The notes: generated by a model not told the origin, from the letters alone. A DNA stretch of 64,000 nt from Bacteroidales bacterium (GCA_017938925.1 JAGBAO010000008.1:186001-250000); one strand, 5' to 3'. Shown: positions 33,991 through 43,474, counted from the first letter of the stretch. Numbers and translations: made by a program.

Positions 33991-34067
33991 ATTGCCGGTC
34001 AGGCCGGCAATGACATAAAATCAGACCGACAATGATCAGACGTCATCCCCGACTTGATCGGGGATCT
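33991..34067 (+). repeat. two palindromic dispersed repeats between regulator and kinase
   Basis: ATTGCCGGTCAGGCCGGCAAT (first part 33991-34014) and GTCATCCCCGACTTGATCGGGGATCT (within 34041-34067). The second ends 5 nt before the kinase ATG. Same broad family as the repeats at 27971 and 30436. Confidence 0.65.
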
Positions 34068-34072
34068 GGATT

Positions 34073-35281
34073 ATGAGTAATTCGACCATCATATTGATCA
34101 TCCTTGCAGCGATAGTGCTATCGTCTGCCATCGCCTCTTTCATCACATCCCGGAAGATGAGAGGCAAGGTGTCATATATGCTTGATGCCCTCGAAGACAA
34201 GGAACTTAACTTCCGTTTTGACGAAAAGAGGCTTTTCGGCAGGCGATTCAACCGCACTCTCAACCGCCTTCGTAACATCTTTGACAAGGAAAGGCACGAG
34301 ATAATAGAACAGGAGAAGTATTTCGGTCTTATGCTTGACCATGTCAGGACCGGAGTGGTCGTCATCGAACAGGACGGCAGGGTCAACTACTGCAACAAGA
34401 CAGCTCTCAGCCTGCTGGGAATAGCGACATTCGGTCATATACGCCAGCTCCGTCCCGTCAGCGAATCGCTATATAACGCATTCCTCACTGTTACGGACTC
34501 GGAGGAGGAAAGGGCCAGCTACTACAACGAGAGCGGCAAGATGACCATCGCCCTCACCGCCTCTGCCGCCACCATCGGCAAAAGTGCAGTCAGAGTTGTG
34601 GCCTTCAACGACATCAGCAGCGAAATAGCCGAGAATGAGCAGCAGTCCTGGTCAAAGCTCATCCGTGTGCTGACCCATGAGATTATGAATACAGTCACTC
34701 CAATCGCCTCACTCAGCGAGACTCTCCTGAATTTCGAGAACGTGGACGAAGAGGTCAGAAACGGGCTGGACACCATTTCACAGTCATCCAGAGGACTGAT
34801 AAAGTTCGTGGATTCATACAGAAATCTGACAAGGGTCGCCCCTCCGGTCAAGAGGGCCTTCTACTTCCACGAACTTGCAGAAAGGGTGATCAGCCTGACG
34901 AAAGAGCAGGCTCTTGTATCAGGGGCAGAATGCATATATATAGAAAAGTCTGACGACATCCTGCTGTATGCTGACGAGGGACAGATAACCCAGATTCTTA
35001 TAAACCTCGTGAAGAACGCGATCCAGGCGGAAGCAAGGCATATAGAAATCACCGCTGAGATCAATCTTTCAGAGCACGTGATAATCAATGTCACAAACGA
35101 CGGCTCTCCTATCAGCAAGGAAAGCCAGGAGGAGATCTTCGTTCCGTTCTACACGACAAAGCAGGAAGGCACGGGCATAGGTCTCAGCCTCTCCCGCCAG
35201 ATCATGCGACTCCACAACGGAACACTCTCTCTGACCAGAAGCGACGAGACCTCAACGGTCTTCACCCTGACGTTCAGATAA
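34073..35281 (+). CDS. sensor histidine kinase of the export array
   Basis: One N-terminal membrane span (about 5-25), no large periplasmic sensor, a PAS-like domain (about 82-190), a DHp helix with VLTHEIMNTVTPI (His 202), and a HATPase_c domain with N-box LINLVKNAIQAEA, VTNDGSPI and GTGIGLSLSRQI. It phosphorylates the adjacent NtrC-type regulator. With no periplasmic sensor it probably senses a membrane or cytoplasmic cue. It ends inside a perfect hairpin shared with the convergent carboxyltransferase gene. Confidence 0.92.
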   Translation: MSNSTIILIILAAIVLSSAIASFITSRKMRGKVSYMLDALEDKELNFRFDEKRLFGRRFNRTLNRLRNIFDKERHEIIEQEKYFGLMLDHVRTGVVVIEQDGRVNYCNKTALSLLGIATFGHIRQLRPVSESLYNAFLTVTDSEEERASYYNESGKMTIALTASAATIGKSAVRVVAFNDISSEIAENEQQSWSKLIRVLTHEIMNTVTPIASLSETLLNFENVDEEVRNGLDTISQSSRGLIKFVDSYRNLTRVAPPVKRAFYFHELAERVISLTKEQALVSGAECIYIEKSDDILLYADEGQITQILINLVKNAIQAEARHIEITAEINLSEHVIINVTNDGSPISKESQEEIFVPFYTTKQEGTGIGLSLSRQIMRLHNGTLSLTRSDETSTVFTLTFR

Positions 35282-35310
35282 ATCACTATCAGCGTCTTCT
35301 GATAGTGATT
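35281..35310. terminator. hairpin over the 3' ends of two convergent genes
   Basis: AATCACTATCAG / CTGATAGTGATT, a perfect 12-bp stem with a 6-nt loop. It includes the last base of the kinase stop and the last codons of the carboxyltransferase gene. It has no strong U-run on either strand; probably a bidirectional transcription stop. Confidence 0.6.
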
Positions 35311-36923
35311 ACATAGCTTTCCATATCATGCGTAGCCGTATCCATGTACTCGTCAAGAGCCATTGCGATAGCTGCGCATATTTCGTTGTCCCTGTCCCCC
35401 GTACTCTCCGGTTTCAGGACCGGTGCCGCTGACGGAGCAGGCTGGATTTCTGACGGAGTTTCGAAAGATTCCAGTTCCTTCTGGAAGCGCTCCTTTGCAG
35501 CACCGCTCCTGTAATCCCGATACTGCCTTTCATGCATCGCCAGTTCGAACAGTTCCTCGTCATCCTGACCGCAGTCCCACCCTTCCTTCTTCATGATTTC
35601 GCGGTATCTGTCGAGCTCATTCGGGAAGGCATCCTGAGGATTTCCCGTATAGAATTCAAGTCCTTTATCCTTGGCAAGAGATATGATTTCAGGTGCAAGC
35701 TCTCCCGGAAGCTGACCCATCTTTCCCAGAATCATGTTCCAGGTGTCCTTGTCGATGGTCGTCCAACGCGGTTGTCCCTTCAGGATATTCATCAGGTTCA
35801 TCAGGGCCGTATTCTTCACATACTGGCTGAATGGGGTCACAAGAGGCGGATAGCCAAGGCGAGGCCACACATATTCCACTTCCTGAAAGAGCATCACCAT
35901 CAGCTGGTCAAGACTCAGTTCCGCCTTGCCCTGAGCGCGCAGAGAGGCGTTTATCGCTCCGTGGAAGCCCTTGAGATCGGCCATCATCGAGCCCATCATG
36001 CCGCCCGGAAGTCCGCAGCCCACAAGAAGGGAGCTCATCTGGGAGTTGTTCGGATCCATCCAATGTCCGAGGAAGTCGTCTATGAATCTCTGGGTCAGTG
36101 CACGTACATCCATATATGCATTCATATTCAGGTCCTTGACCTTGAAGCCGTCTGCCTTGAGCATCTCGCGGATTGTGATCACATCAGGATGGACCTTGCC
36201 CCATGAAAGGGGTTCCACTGCCACATCCAGATAGTCCGCACCTGCACGGGCAACCTCCAGCATTGAGGCAGGAGAAAATCCCGGACCGCTGTGCCCATGA
36301 TACTGAACGAGAATATGAGGATATTTCTTCTTGATCCTGGCAGTAAGCTCAGCAAGGAAGCTAGGACGTCCGATTCCGGCCATATCCTTCAGGCAGATCT
36401 CGTCGCAGCCATATTCCACGACATGATCCACCACTCCCATATAATAATCCACCGTATGCACAGGCGAATTCGTTATGGAAAGGGCAACCTGCGAAATCAT
36501 TCCCGCCCTCTTTGCGTATTCCACACTGAGACGCAGGTTACGATGGTCGTTAAGACCGCAGAAGGAGCGGGAGATGTCTGTTCCCTGGGCCTTCTTCACC
36601 TTATACATCAGTTCACGCACATCCGCCGGCACAGGATTCATGCGCAGGGCGTTGAGACCACGCTCAAGCATATGAGTCTGGATTCCTGCCTTATGGAACG
36701 GAGCGGTCCACTCCCGGACAGCCTTGTTCGGGTTTTCTCCGAAAAGGAGATTGACCTGCTCGAAGGCTCCTCCGTTTGTCTCCACGCGGTCGAAGCAGCC
36801 CATGTCTATAATTGCCGGAGCAACCTCCTTGAACTGGTCCAGTGTCGGGACATATTTTCCCGAAGACTGCCACATGTCCCTGTAAACCAGGGAGAATCTT
36901 ATTTCTTTTTTCATTGGAATCAT
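35289..36923 (-). CDS. biotin-dependent carboxyltransferase, oxaloacetate/pyruvate side (5S / OadA / PycB-like)
   Basis: A TIM-barrel carboxyltransferase that moves CO2 between pyruvate/oxaloacetate and carboxybiotin. Visible motifs: FSLVYRDMWQSSGKYVP at the start, EICLKDMAGIGRPS holding the catalytic (carbamylated) Lys, and QYHGHSGPGFS with the metal-binding HxH. The conserved C-terminal helical part includes VGCGLPGGMMGSMMADL and YPPLVTPFSQYVKN. About 541 residues from the internal MKKEIRF start, with a Pro/Ala linker near 470-490 but no biotin domain. The separate biotin carrier and a 12S-type carboxyltransferase are in the same operon. It is the last gene of the fab operon, 4 nt after fabD. 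Confidence 0.85.
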   Translation of the reverse strand: MIPMKKEIRFSLVYRDMWQSSGKYVPTLDQFKEVAPAIIDMGCFDRVETNGGAFEQVNLLFGENPNKAVREWTAPFHKAGIQTHMLERGLNALRMNPVPADVRELMYKVKKAQGTDISRSFCGLNDHRNLRLSVEYAKRAGMISQVALSITNSPVHTVDYYMGVVDHVVEYGCDEICLKDMAGIGRPSFLAELTARIKKKYPHILVQYHGHSGPGFSPASMLEVARAGADYLDVAVEPLSWGKVHPDVITIREMLKADGFKVKDLNMNAYMDVRALTQRFIDDFLGHWMDPNNSQMSSLLVGCGLPGGMMGSMMADLKGFHGAINASLRAQGKAELSLDQLMVMLFQEVEYVWPRLGYPPLVTPFSQYVKNTALMNLMNILKGQPRWTTIDKDTWNMILGKMGQLPGELAPEIISLAKDKGLEFYTGNPQDAFPNELDRYREIMKKEGWDCGQDDEELFELAMHERQYRDYRSGAAKERFQKELESFETPSEIQPAPSAAPVLKPESTGDRDNEICAAIAMALDEYMDTATHDMESYVITIRRR

Positions 36924-36927
36924 TCAT

Positions 36928-37803
36928 TTACAGTCCCTCAATGGTGACCGGAACCGTCGCTGTCTTGGCGACAAGTCCCTGGAGCACCTTTCCCGGACCT
37001 GATTCGATAAAACGGTCTGCCCCGTCAGCTATCATGTTCTTAACCGTCTGAGTCCATCTTACGGGTGAAGTAAGCTGAGCCAGAAGGTTTGCCTTGATCT
37101 GAGCAGGATCTGTCACCGGAAGTGCCGTAACATTCTGATAAATAGGACAAACCGGTTCTCTGAAAGTAACGCTCTCTATTCCGGCGGCAAGCTCTTCCGC
37201 TGCCGGCTGCATGAGAGGAGAATGGAATGCTCCTCCGACCGGAAGCACAAGGGCACGCTTCGCACCGGCCTCCTTAAGTCTTGCACATGCCTCCTCAACT
37301 GCTGACCTCTCGCCTGAAATCACCACCTGACCATCACAGTTATAGTTTGCAGCCACAACCACGCCCTCTACCTCATCACAAACCTTCTCGATCGTCTCGG
37401 AAGGCAGGGCAATTATGGCTGCCATCGTTCCGGGGACCTTGTCACAGGCCTTCTGCATGGCGTTCGCCCTGATTGCCACCAGCCTGAGTCCGTCTTCGAA
37501 ATCCAGCGTTCCCGCTGCAACAAGAGCGGAGAATTCGCCAAGCGAATGACCTGCAACCATATCCGGTCTGAACTCCGGCTGACACTTTGCCAGAATCACC
37601 GAATGAAGAAATATGGCAGGCTGGGTCACCTTGGTCTGCTTCAGATCCTCAGCAGTGCCATGGAACATCACTTCCGTGATAGGAAAACCGAGAATCTCGT
37701 CCGCCCTGTCCAGCATCTGGCGTGCCACAGGATTGCTTTCGTACAGATCCTTGGCCATTCCCGGAAACTGGGAACCCTGGCCTGGAAACATATATACCGT
37801 CAT
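36928..37803 (-). CDS. fabD: malonyl-CoA:ACP transacylase FabD
   Basis: Transfers the malonyl group from CoA to acyl-carrier protein, the first committed step that uses malonyl-CoA in fatty-acid synthesis. FPGQGSQFPGM begins the protein, the nucleophile elbow is GHSLGE (Ser 87), and AFHSPLM holds the catalytic His. Length 291 matches the family. It lies between the 5S-like gene and the biotin carrier within 12 nt on either side, so it is made together with the carboxyl-transfer subunits. Confidence 0.95.
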   Translation of the reverse strand: MTVYMFPGQGSQFPGMAKDLYESNPVARQMLDRADEILGFPITEVMFHGTAEDLKQTKVTQPAIFLHSVILAKCQPEFRPDMVAGHSLGEFSALVAAGTLDFEDGLRLVAIRANAMQKACDKVPGTMAAIIALPSETIEKVCDEVEGVVVAANYNCDGQVVISGERSAVEEACARLKEAGAKRALVLPVGGAFHSPLMQPAAEELAAGIESVTFREPVCPIYQNVTALPVTDPAQIKANLLAQLTSPVRWTQTVKNMIADGADRFIESGPGKVLQGLVAKTATVPVTIEGL

Positions 37804-37815
37804 AGATACCGCTGT

Positions 37816-38226
37816 TTAAGAAATGGTTACTATAGGAGCACCTTCCAGGACCGAATCACCCTGCGACACATTGACAGCAGTGACCACTCCGTCAGACTCT
37901 GCCTGAATCTCGTTCTCCATCTTCATGGCTTCAAGGACTGCCACCACCTGACCTGCCTTAACGACCTCACCCGGACTGACCTTGACCTCTACAATCACTC
38001 CCGGAAGCGGTGCGGTCACCGTTCCAGACCTGTCTCCGGCAGGCACTGCCGCCTTCTGTGGAACATTTTCAGAACGTTCCACGCCCCCTGAGACTGCCTG
38101 TACCGGTGGAACATTTCCTATCTCCACCTTATATGTCACTCCGTTAACAGTCACCTCGGCATGGGTGCCGTCCACAGACTTTATGGCAACCTCATAACTG
38201 TTGCCGTTGATCTTATATACCTTCAT
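37816..38226 (-). CDS. biotin carboxyl carrier protein (1.3S-like)
   Basis: A 136-residue carrier. The C-terminal biotinyl domain (about 68-136) has the signature VLEAMKMENEIQ with biotinylated Lys 102. The N-terminal half (MKVYKINGNSYEV...VTVNGVTYKVEI) is of the type seen in decarboxylase and transcarboxylase carriers rather than AccB of the heteromeric acetyl-CoA carboxylase. A short Pro/Ala linker joins the halves. It shuttles CO2 between the 5S-like and 12S-like subunits encoded on either side, with fabD intervening. Confidence 0.92.
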   Translation of the reverse strand: MKVYKINGNSYEVAIKSVDGTHAEVTVNGVTYKVEIGNVPPVQAVSGGVERSENVPQKAAVPAGDRSGTVTAPLPGVIVEVKVSPGEVVKAGQVVAVLEAMKMENEIQAESDGVVTAVNVSQGDSVLEGAPIVTIS

Positions 38227-38243
38227 CTTGTTGATTTCATTGG

Positions 38244-39812
38244 TTACAAAGGAAGATTGTCATGCTTCTTCCAAGGATTCTCCTGTTTCTTGTCAGCCAG
38301 CTGTTCCAGAGCGCGGATCACGCGGAATCTGGTGTTGCGTGGCTCGATAACGTCGTCTATATAGCCATACGATGCGGCATTGTAAGGGTTGCAGAACAGG
38401 TCATTGTATTCCTTCTTCTTCTCTTCCGCAACTCTTGCCCTCTCGGCAGGATCCTCGATGGACTTGATCTCCTTCGAATAAAGGATCTCCACCGCGCCTT
38501 CTGCACCCATGACTGCTATGTTCGCAGACGGCCACGCATAGTTTATATCACCGCGCAACTGCTTGCAACTCATGGTTATATGGGCTCCACCGTAAGATTT
38601 CCTCAAGGTAACGGTCACCTTAGGGACTGTTGCTTCTCCGTAGGCATACAGAAGTTTTGCTCCGTGGGAAATGATTCCGCCGTACTCCTGCTGGGTCCCG
38701 CAAAGGAAGCCCGGGACATCCACAAGGGTCACAAGAGGAATATTGAACGCGTCGCAGAAGCGCACGAAACGGGCGGCCTTGCGCGAAGCGTTTATATCGA
38801 GAACTCCTGCAAGAATCTTCGGCTGATTCGACACGATTCCCACTGAGCGGCCGTTCATGTGGGCGAATCCCACTATTATGTTCTTAGCCCAGTCCCTGTG
38901 CACTTCAAGGAACTTTCCGTCATCCACTATGCTGCCTATGACCTGATACATGTCATATGCCTTGTTCGGACTTTCAGGAATGATCTCGTTCAGGGCATCG
39001 TCCACTCTTCCTGCCGGATCAGAGGTCTCCACGAAAGGAGCCTTCTCGCGGTTGTTTGACGGCAGGAAACCAAGCAGGGCCTTGATGGTCTGGATTCCCT
39101 CACGCTCGTCAGATGCCGCAAAATGTGCGACTCCGCTCTTTGAGGCATGCACGCCGGCTCCTCCCAGATCCTCCTGAGTCACAGTCTCTCCTGTCACGGT
39201 CTTGACCACTCCCGGGCCTGTAAGAAACATATATGAGGTGTTCCTCACCATGAGGGTGAAGTCTGTCAGAGCCGGGGAATACACCGCTCCGCCTGCACAC
39301 GGACCGAAGATTCCGGATATCTGAGGGATGACACCAGAGGCGAGGATGTTCCTTTCGAAAATCTCCCCGAAACCGGCAAGAGAGCATATCCCTTCCTGGA
39401 TACGGGCTCCGCCGGAATCGTTGAGCCCGATGAAAGGCGCTCCGTTACGCAACGCCATATCCATGACCTTGCAGATCTTCTGAGCCATGGTCTCGGACAT
39501 GGAGCCTCCTGTCACTGTGAAATCCTGGGCAAAGACATAAACCAGACGTCCTTCCACAGTGCCCATTCCGGTCACCACGCCGTCGCCATCGAACTTTGTG
39601 TTCTCCATTCCGAAGTTCGTGCATCTGTGCTGCACGAACATATCGAACTCCTCGAAACTTCCTTCATCAAGAAGAAGGGCAAGCCTCTCACGGGCAGTAA
39701 GTTTTCCCTTCGAATGCTGGGCGTCAATCCTTTTCAGGCCTCCGCCAAGGCGTGCCGCTGCACGTCGCCCGACCAGTTCGGTGATCTTTTCCTTATTCAT
39801 AGTCTTCATCAT
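38244..39812 (-). CDS. acyl-CoA carboxyltransferase, 12S / MmdA-like
   Basis: A fused N+C carboxyltransferase of about 522 residues. It carries [13 protein letters not shown]-type opening motifs, [38 protein letters not shown] (oxyanion Gly-Gly), and in the second half [18 protein letters not shown] and [14 protein letters not shown]. It matches methylmalonyl-CoA/propionyl-CoA/acetyl-CoA carboxyltransferases; substrate choice cannot be read safely from sequence. The start at 39812 overlaps the fabZ stop by 4 nt (ATGA). No OadB-type sodium-pump subunit or OadG is encoded nearby, which argues against a membrane methylmalonyl-CoA decarboxylase here. Confidence 0.9.
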   Translation of the reverse strand: MMKTMNKEKITELVGRRAAARLGGGLKRIDAQHSKGKLTARERLALLLDEGSFEEFDMFVQHRCTNFGMENTKFDGDGVVTGMGTVEGRLVYVFAQDFTVTGGSMSETMAQKICKVMDMALRNGAPFIGLNDSGGARIQEGICSLAGFGEIFERNILASGVIPQISGIFGPCAGGAVYSPALTDFTLMVRNTSYMFLTGPGVVKTVTGETVTQEDLGGAGVHASKSGVAHFAASDEREGIQTIKALLGFLPSNNREKAPFVETSDPAGRVDDALNEIIPESPNKAYDMYQVIGSIVDDGKFLEVHRDWAKNIIVGFAHMNGRSVGIVSNQPKILAGVLDINASRKAARFVRFCDAFNIPLVTLVDVPGFLCGTQQEYGGIISHGAKLLYAYGEATVPKVTVTLRKSYGGAHITMSCKQLRGDINYAWPSANIAVMGAEGAVEILYSKEIKSIEDPAERARVAEEKKKEYNDLFCNPYNAASYGYIDDVIEPRNTRFRVIRALEQLADKKQENPWKKHDNLPL

Positions 39813-40219
39813 ACAAGCGCAAAGGATAGTTCTCCCTTGCAGCATAAGTTATCGTTTACTTTCAGCACGGACTCACAATAGAAGATGTTTCCCCTTCTGT
39901 TCTTCAACCTTGCTGTGACCTCGCAGAGATCTCCCGGCTTGACAACCTGCTTGAAGCGCACCTTGTCTATACCGGTGTAGAGTGTCGTCTTGCCCTTTAT
40001 CTCATCCTTCACGAGAAGGGCGCAGCTTTGAGCCATGATCTCGCACTGGATAACACCCGGAACTATCGGGTTGCCGGGGAAATGTCCCCTGCAGAAGAAT
40101 TCATCCTCCTTCACGCGATATTCCGCATGACAGATGCCTTCTTCATCTATCTCTATCCTGTCCACAAGGAGCATGGGCTCCCTGTGGGGCAGGTATTCCT
40201 TAAGCTCTTCCTTATTCAT
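39809..40219 (-). CDS. fabZ: 3-hydroxyacyl-ACP dehydratase FabZ
   Basis: Hot-dog fold dehydratase of 136 residues. [12 protein letters not shown] is the family opening, and [20 protein letters not shown] holds the catalytic His 46 and Glu 60. It removes water from 3-hydroxyacyl-ACP in the elongation cycle. It follows fabF by 7 nt and overlaps the 12S-like gene, so it is translationally coupled to it. A bifunctional fusion with LpxC, seen in some Bacteroidetes, is absent. Confidence 0.93.
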   Translation of the reverse strand: MNKEELKEYLPHREPMLLVDRIEIDEEGICHAEYRVKEDEFFCRGHFPGNPIVPGVIQCEIMAQSCALLVKDEIKGKTTLYTGIDKVRFKQVVKPGDLCEVTARLKNRRGNIFYCESVLKVNDNLCCKGELSFALV

Positions 40220-40226
40220 AGAATCT

Positions 40227-41480
40227 TTATTCGCCGTTATACTTTCTGAATGCCACGCATCCGTTATGCCCTCCGAAACCGAGCGAGTCGGATATGGCCA
40301 TTGTAAGTCCCGCCTTCACAGGTTTCAAAGGCGTATAGTCCAGATCGCACTCCGGATCCACGTCGTCAAGATTGGCCGTCGGAGGCACGACACCATTCTG
40401 CAGCGCAAGGACAGAGGCTATGGCCTCAACCGCGCCGGCTGCTCCCAGCATATGCCCGGTCGAACCCTTTGTCGAACTGATGTGCGCCTTGGCAGCATCA
40501 TCTCCCAGAGCGAGTTTGAATGCCATGGTCTCCGAGGTGTCGTTGAGCGCCGTGCCCGTGCCGTGTGCATTGATGTAGAGCACGTCATCCGAAGTGTAGC
40601 CCGCCTCTTCAAGGGCGCATCTGATTGCTGCGGCCTGGGTCTTTCCATCCGGTCTCGGAGCTGTGACATGATGTGCGTCACAGGTGTTTCCATATCCGCA
40701 TACCTCCGCAAGAATCTCTGCTCCACGAGCCCTGGCGTGCTCATATTCCTCAAGCACCAGCATGCCGGCACCTTCGGCCATCACGAATCCTCCCCTGTTC
40801 CTGTTGAACGGCAGTGAGGCATATTTCGGATCCTCGGCCCTTGAAAGAGCCTTGGCATTTGCGAATCCTGCAATGGCTATCGGAATGATCGAAGCCTCTG
40901 AACCTCCTGTGATTATTGCATCTGCATGGCCGTACTTGATGGCCCGGAAGGCCTCACCGATAGCGTGGGTGGAGGTTGCGCAGGCAGTGACGACAGGAAG
41001 GCACGGGCCGCATGCATTGTTCCTGATCGCTATATTTCCTGCCGCTATGTTAGCGATCATGGTAGGGATGAAAAGCGGAGACACCCATTTGGGGCCTTCG
41101 GTCAGAATCTTCTCCGTCTCCCTGACCATAGTGGTGAAGCCTCCGATTCCAGAGCCGACATACACTCCGAATCTGAAAGGATCTATATTTCCGTCCTCAG
41201 CCGAACTGATGCCCGACTGCTGCACGGCCTGCCATGCCGCAGCCACCGCATATACGGTGAACTTGTCCTGCTTTCTTGCAAAACCCGGCTCTATACCATA
41301 ATCCGCCGGATTGAAATCCTTCACTTCACCTGCAATCTTTACAGGAAGGTCGTCAGTGGAAAAAGCCTTCACGAAATCTATTCCGCAAACCCCGTCAAGA
41401 AGGCTGTTCCAATATGTCCGGACATCGTTTCCTACCGGAGTTATGACTCCCATTCCCGTTACAACTACTCTTCTGTTCAT
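40227..41480 (-). CDS. fabF: 3-oxoacyl-ACP synthase II FabF
   Basis: Condensing enzyme with the Cys-His-His triad: VTACATSTHAIG (Cys), NAHGTGTALND (His) and STKGSTGHMLGAAG (His). The N-terminus MNRRVVVTGMGVITPVG is the standard start and 417 residues is the usual length. It extends acyl-ACP with malonyl-ACP. Part of the minus-strand operon, 27 nt after fabK. Confidence 0.96.
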   Translation of the reverse strand: MNRRVVVTGMGVITPVGNDVRTYWNSLLDGVCGIDFVKAFSTDDLPVKIAGEVKDFNPADYGIEPGFARKQDKFTVYAVAAAWQAVQQSGISSAEDGNIDPFRFGVYVGSGIGGFTTMVRETEKILTEGPKWVSPLFIPTMIANIAAGNIAIRNNACGPCLPVVTACATSTHAIGEAFRAIKYGHADAIITGGSEASIIPIAIAGFANAKALSRAEDPKYASLPFNRNRGGFVMAEGAGMLVLEEYEHARARGAEILAEVCGYGNTCDAHHVTAPRPDGKTQAAAIRCALEEAGYTSDDVLYINAHGTGTALNDTSETMAFKLALGDDAAKAHISSTKGSTGHMLGAAGAVEAIASVLALQNGVVPPTANLDDVDPECDLDYTPLKPVKAGLTMAISDSLGFGGHNGCVAFRKYNGE

Positions 41481-41507
41481 ATATAGTCAAGTTAAAGTAC
41501 GTTAAAT

Positions 41508-42461
41508 CTATGCTATTCTCGCTGCTGTCTCCCTGATCACCTTCTCTGCTCCGAGAATGAGATCCTCGACTATCGCCTTGGCCGGCTCGATCCTCTTCAC
41601 CATTCCGGCACACTCGCCAGCCATATAACTTCCGTTCCTGTCGCCTTCCTTGACTGCCTTGCGCAGGGCACCGCTTCCGAAAGCCAGGATGTCCGTCTGG
41701 TCGGTGGAGGGGTCTGATTCCATACGTGCAAAGGTCTTGGAGAACGGGGTCTTGAGCGAGCGCACAGGATGGCCGAGCGACTTTCCTGTAACTATTGTAG
41801 ATATGTCAGTTGCTTTAAGGATCTTGTCCTTATATTCCTGATGCACCGTGCATTCCTCTGCTGAGAGGAAGCGTGTTCCCACCTGGATTGCATCAGCCCC
41901 GAGCATGAATGCAGCTGCTGCTCCGCGACCGTCGCATATTCCTCCCGCTGCTATCACTGGAATATCAAGGGCGTCAACCACCTGAGGAACCAGAGGCATG
42001 GTGTGGAGTTCTCCGACATGTCCTCCGGACTCTGCACCCTCAGCCACCACAGCGTCAGCACCGGCAGCCTGCATCTTCAGGGCAAGCGCCACTGATGCCA
42101 CCACCGGAATCACCTTGATGCCCGCCTCCTTCCACATCTGCATATACTGCGCGGGAGAGCCGGCTCCGGTCGTGAGGATCTTCACCCCTTCCTCGACCAC
42201 CATCTGAGCGATTTCTCCGGCATTCGGAGCCTGAAGCATGATGTTCACACCGAAAGGCTTGTCGGTCAGTTCACGGCATTTTCTGATTTCATTCCTTACA
42301 GCCTCGGTTCCGGCATTGATAGAGGAAATGAGTCCGAGACCTCCTGCATTGGAAACCGCTGCCGCAAGAGAAGCGTCAGCGACCCATGCCATTCCGCCCT
42401 GAAACACGGGATACTGTATCCCGAGCATTTCACATATTCTGCTTTTAATCATAATCGTCAA
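41508..42461 (-). CDS. fabK: FMN-dependent enoyl-ACP reductase FabK
   Basis: A 2-nitropropane-dioxygenase-fold flavoprotein of 317 residues. ICEMLGIQYPVFQGGMAWVA and LAAAVSNAGGLGLIS begin the TIM barrel, and AGGICDGRGAAAAFMLGADAIQVGTRF is the phosphate-binding region for FMN. Together with its place between fabF and fabH this identifies FabK rather than a nitronate monooxygenase. It performs the last reduction of each elongation cycle and would make the cell independent of FabI here. The start may be at 42461 or the internal ATG at 42452. Confidence 0.9.
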   Translation of the reverse strand: MTIMIKSRICEMLGIQYPVFQGGMAWVADASLAAAVSNAGGLGLISSINAGTEAVRNEIRKCRELTDKPFGVNIMLQAPNAGEIAQMVVEEGVKILTTGAGSPAQYMQMWKEAGIKVIPVVASVALALKMQAAGADAVVAEGAESGGHVGELHTMPLVPQVVDALDIPVIAAGGICDGRGAAAAFMLGADAIQVGTRFLSAEECTVHQEYKDKILKATDISTIVTGKSLGHPVRSLKTPFSKTFARMESDPSTDQTDILAFGSGALRKAVKEGDRNGSYMAGECAGMVKRIEPAKAIVEDLILGAEKVIRETAARIA

Positions 42462-42470
42462 ATTTAAAGG

Positions 42471-43418
42471 TTACCACTCAAACAGCACCGCTCCCGACAC
42501 GAAACCGGCACCGAAAGCACTCATTGCTATAATATCTCCCCTTTTCAGGAGTCCTTTCTTCTTGCATTCGTCCAGAAGGATCGGGCAGCACGAACTTGAA
42601 GAGTTTCCATGGTCCTCGATGTTGGTCGGGAACTTCTCCTTTGGCTGCTCCAGATATTCCTGGATAGCGTTTATTATCCTTATGTTGGCCTGATGGAGCA
42701 TATAGTGGTCCACCTGGTCCGCTCCGACTCCGGCCTCATCCAGAACTCGCGATATGTCCTTGCTTGCCGCCTTCACTGCAAACTTGAACACATCCTGTCC
42801 CTTCATCTGCAAGGGCACATCCTCCTCTTCCTTTTCTATATAAGGAGTCGGCTGCAGGAGTCTGTACTGCCAGAGCTTGTCGGTCGCGCTCGAAGCGGAC
42901 AGCTTTATGCTCTTTATATTGTCTCCCGGGGTCAGCACCGCAGCACCCGCTCCGTCACCGAAGAGCACGCAGGTCCTCCTGTCACTCCAATCTGTCATCC
43001 TCGTGGGCTCTTCCGCACACACTATAAGCACGTTCTTCACCCTTTCCGCACGATAGAAGGATTCGGCAATCTCCAAGGCATGTATGAATCCCGCGCACGC
43101 GCAGTTTATATCCATACAAGGGCAAGTCGCCCCTATTCCTCCCTGTATTATGCAGCTCAACTGCGGAGTCACGTACTCGTTCACAACATTCGAGCATATG
43201 ATGAAGTCCAGTTCCTCCGCCTTCATTCCGGCGTCATCCAACGCCTTCCTCGCAGCCTCTATGGCCATGTCCTCAAGCCTCTCGTCGGATATCACATGAC
43301 GGCTCACCACGCCGGTCCTTGTTCTTATCCATTCGTCGCTCGTGTCCAGAAACTGCGCAAGCATGTCATTTGTGACAATCTTCTTGGGAAGCACGCTTCC
43401 CGTTCCTGATATCTTCAT
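42471..43418 (-). CDS. fabH: 3-oxoacyl-ACP synthase III FabH
   Basis: Initiating condensing enzyme: acetyl-CoA (or branched starter) plus malonyl-ACP. It has DTSDEWIRTRTG, the active-site Cys in NCACAGF (Cys 108), YMLHQANIRII (His) and EDHGNSSSS (Asn). 315 residues, family-typical. First gene of the fab/transcarboxylase operon, with a candidate promoter directly upstream. In this phylum FabH often accepts branched starters. Confidence 0.95.
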   Translation of the reverse strand: MKISGTGSVLPKKIVTNDMLAQFLDTSDEWIRTRTGVVSRHVISDERLEDMAIEAARKALDDAGMKAEELDFIICSNVVNEYVTPQLSCIIQGGIGATCPCMDINCACAGFIHALEIAESFYRAERVKNVLIVCAEEPTRMTDWSDRRTCVLFGDGAGAAVLTPGDNIKSIKLSASSATDKLWQYRLLQPTPYIEKEEEDVPLQMKGQDVFKFAVKAASKDISRVLDEAGVGADQVDHYMLHQANIRIINAIQEYLEQPKEKFPTNIEDHGNSSSSCCPILLDECKKKGLLKRGDIIAMSAFGAGFVSGAVLFEW

Positions 43419-43440
43419 TTTCCTTCACGTTTTGAGCGGG

Positions 43441-43474
43441 CAAAAATAAAGACATCATTTTTTCGAGCCTCAAA
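43441..43474 (-). promoter_or_regulatory. promoter of the fab/transcarboxylase operon
   Basis: On the minus strand a TTG element and, about 22 nt further, TATTTTTG (43448-43441) fit the Bacteroidetes pattern with slightly long spacing. Predicted start near 43434 gives a leader of about 16 nt before fabH. Confidence 0.5.

Noticed and set aside
38244-39812. Membrane methylmalonyl-CoA decarboxylase (sodium pump) alpha subunit.
   Set aside because: The beta (OadB-like) and small membrane subunits are absent from the cluster, while a soluble 5S-like partner is present; a soluble transcarboxylase-type complex fits better, though not proven.
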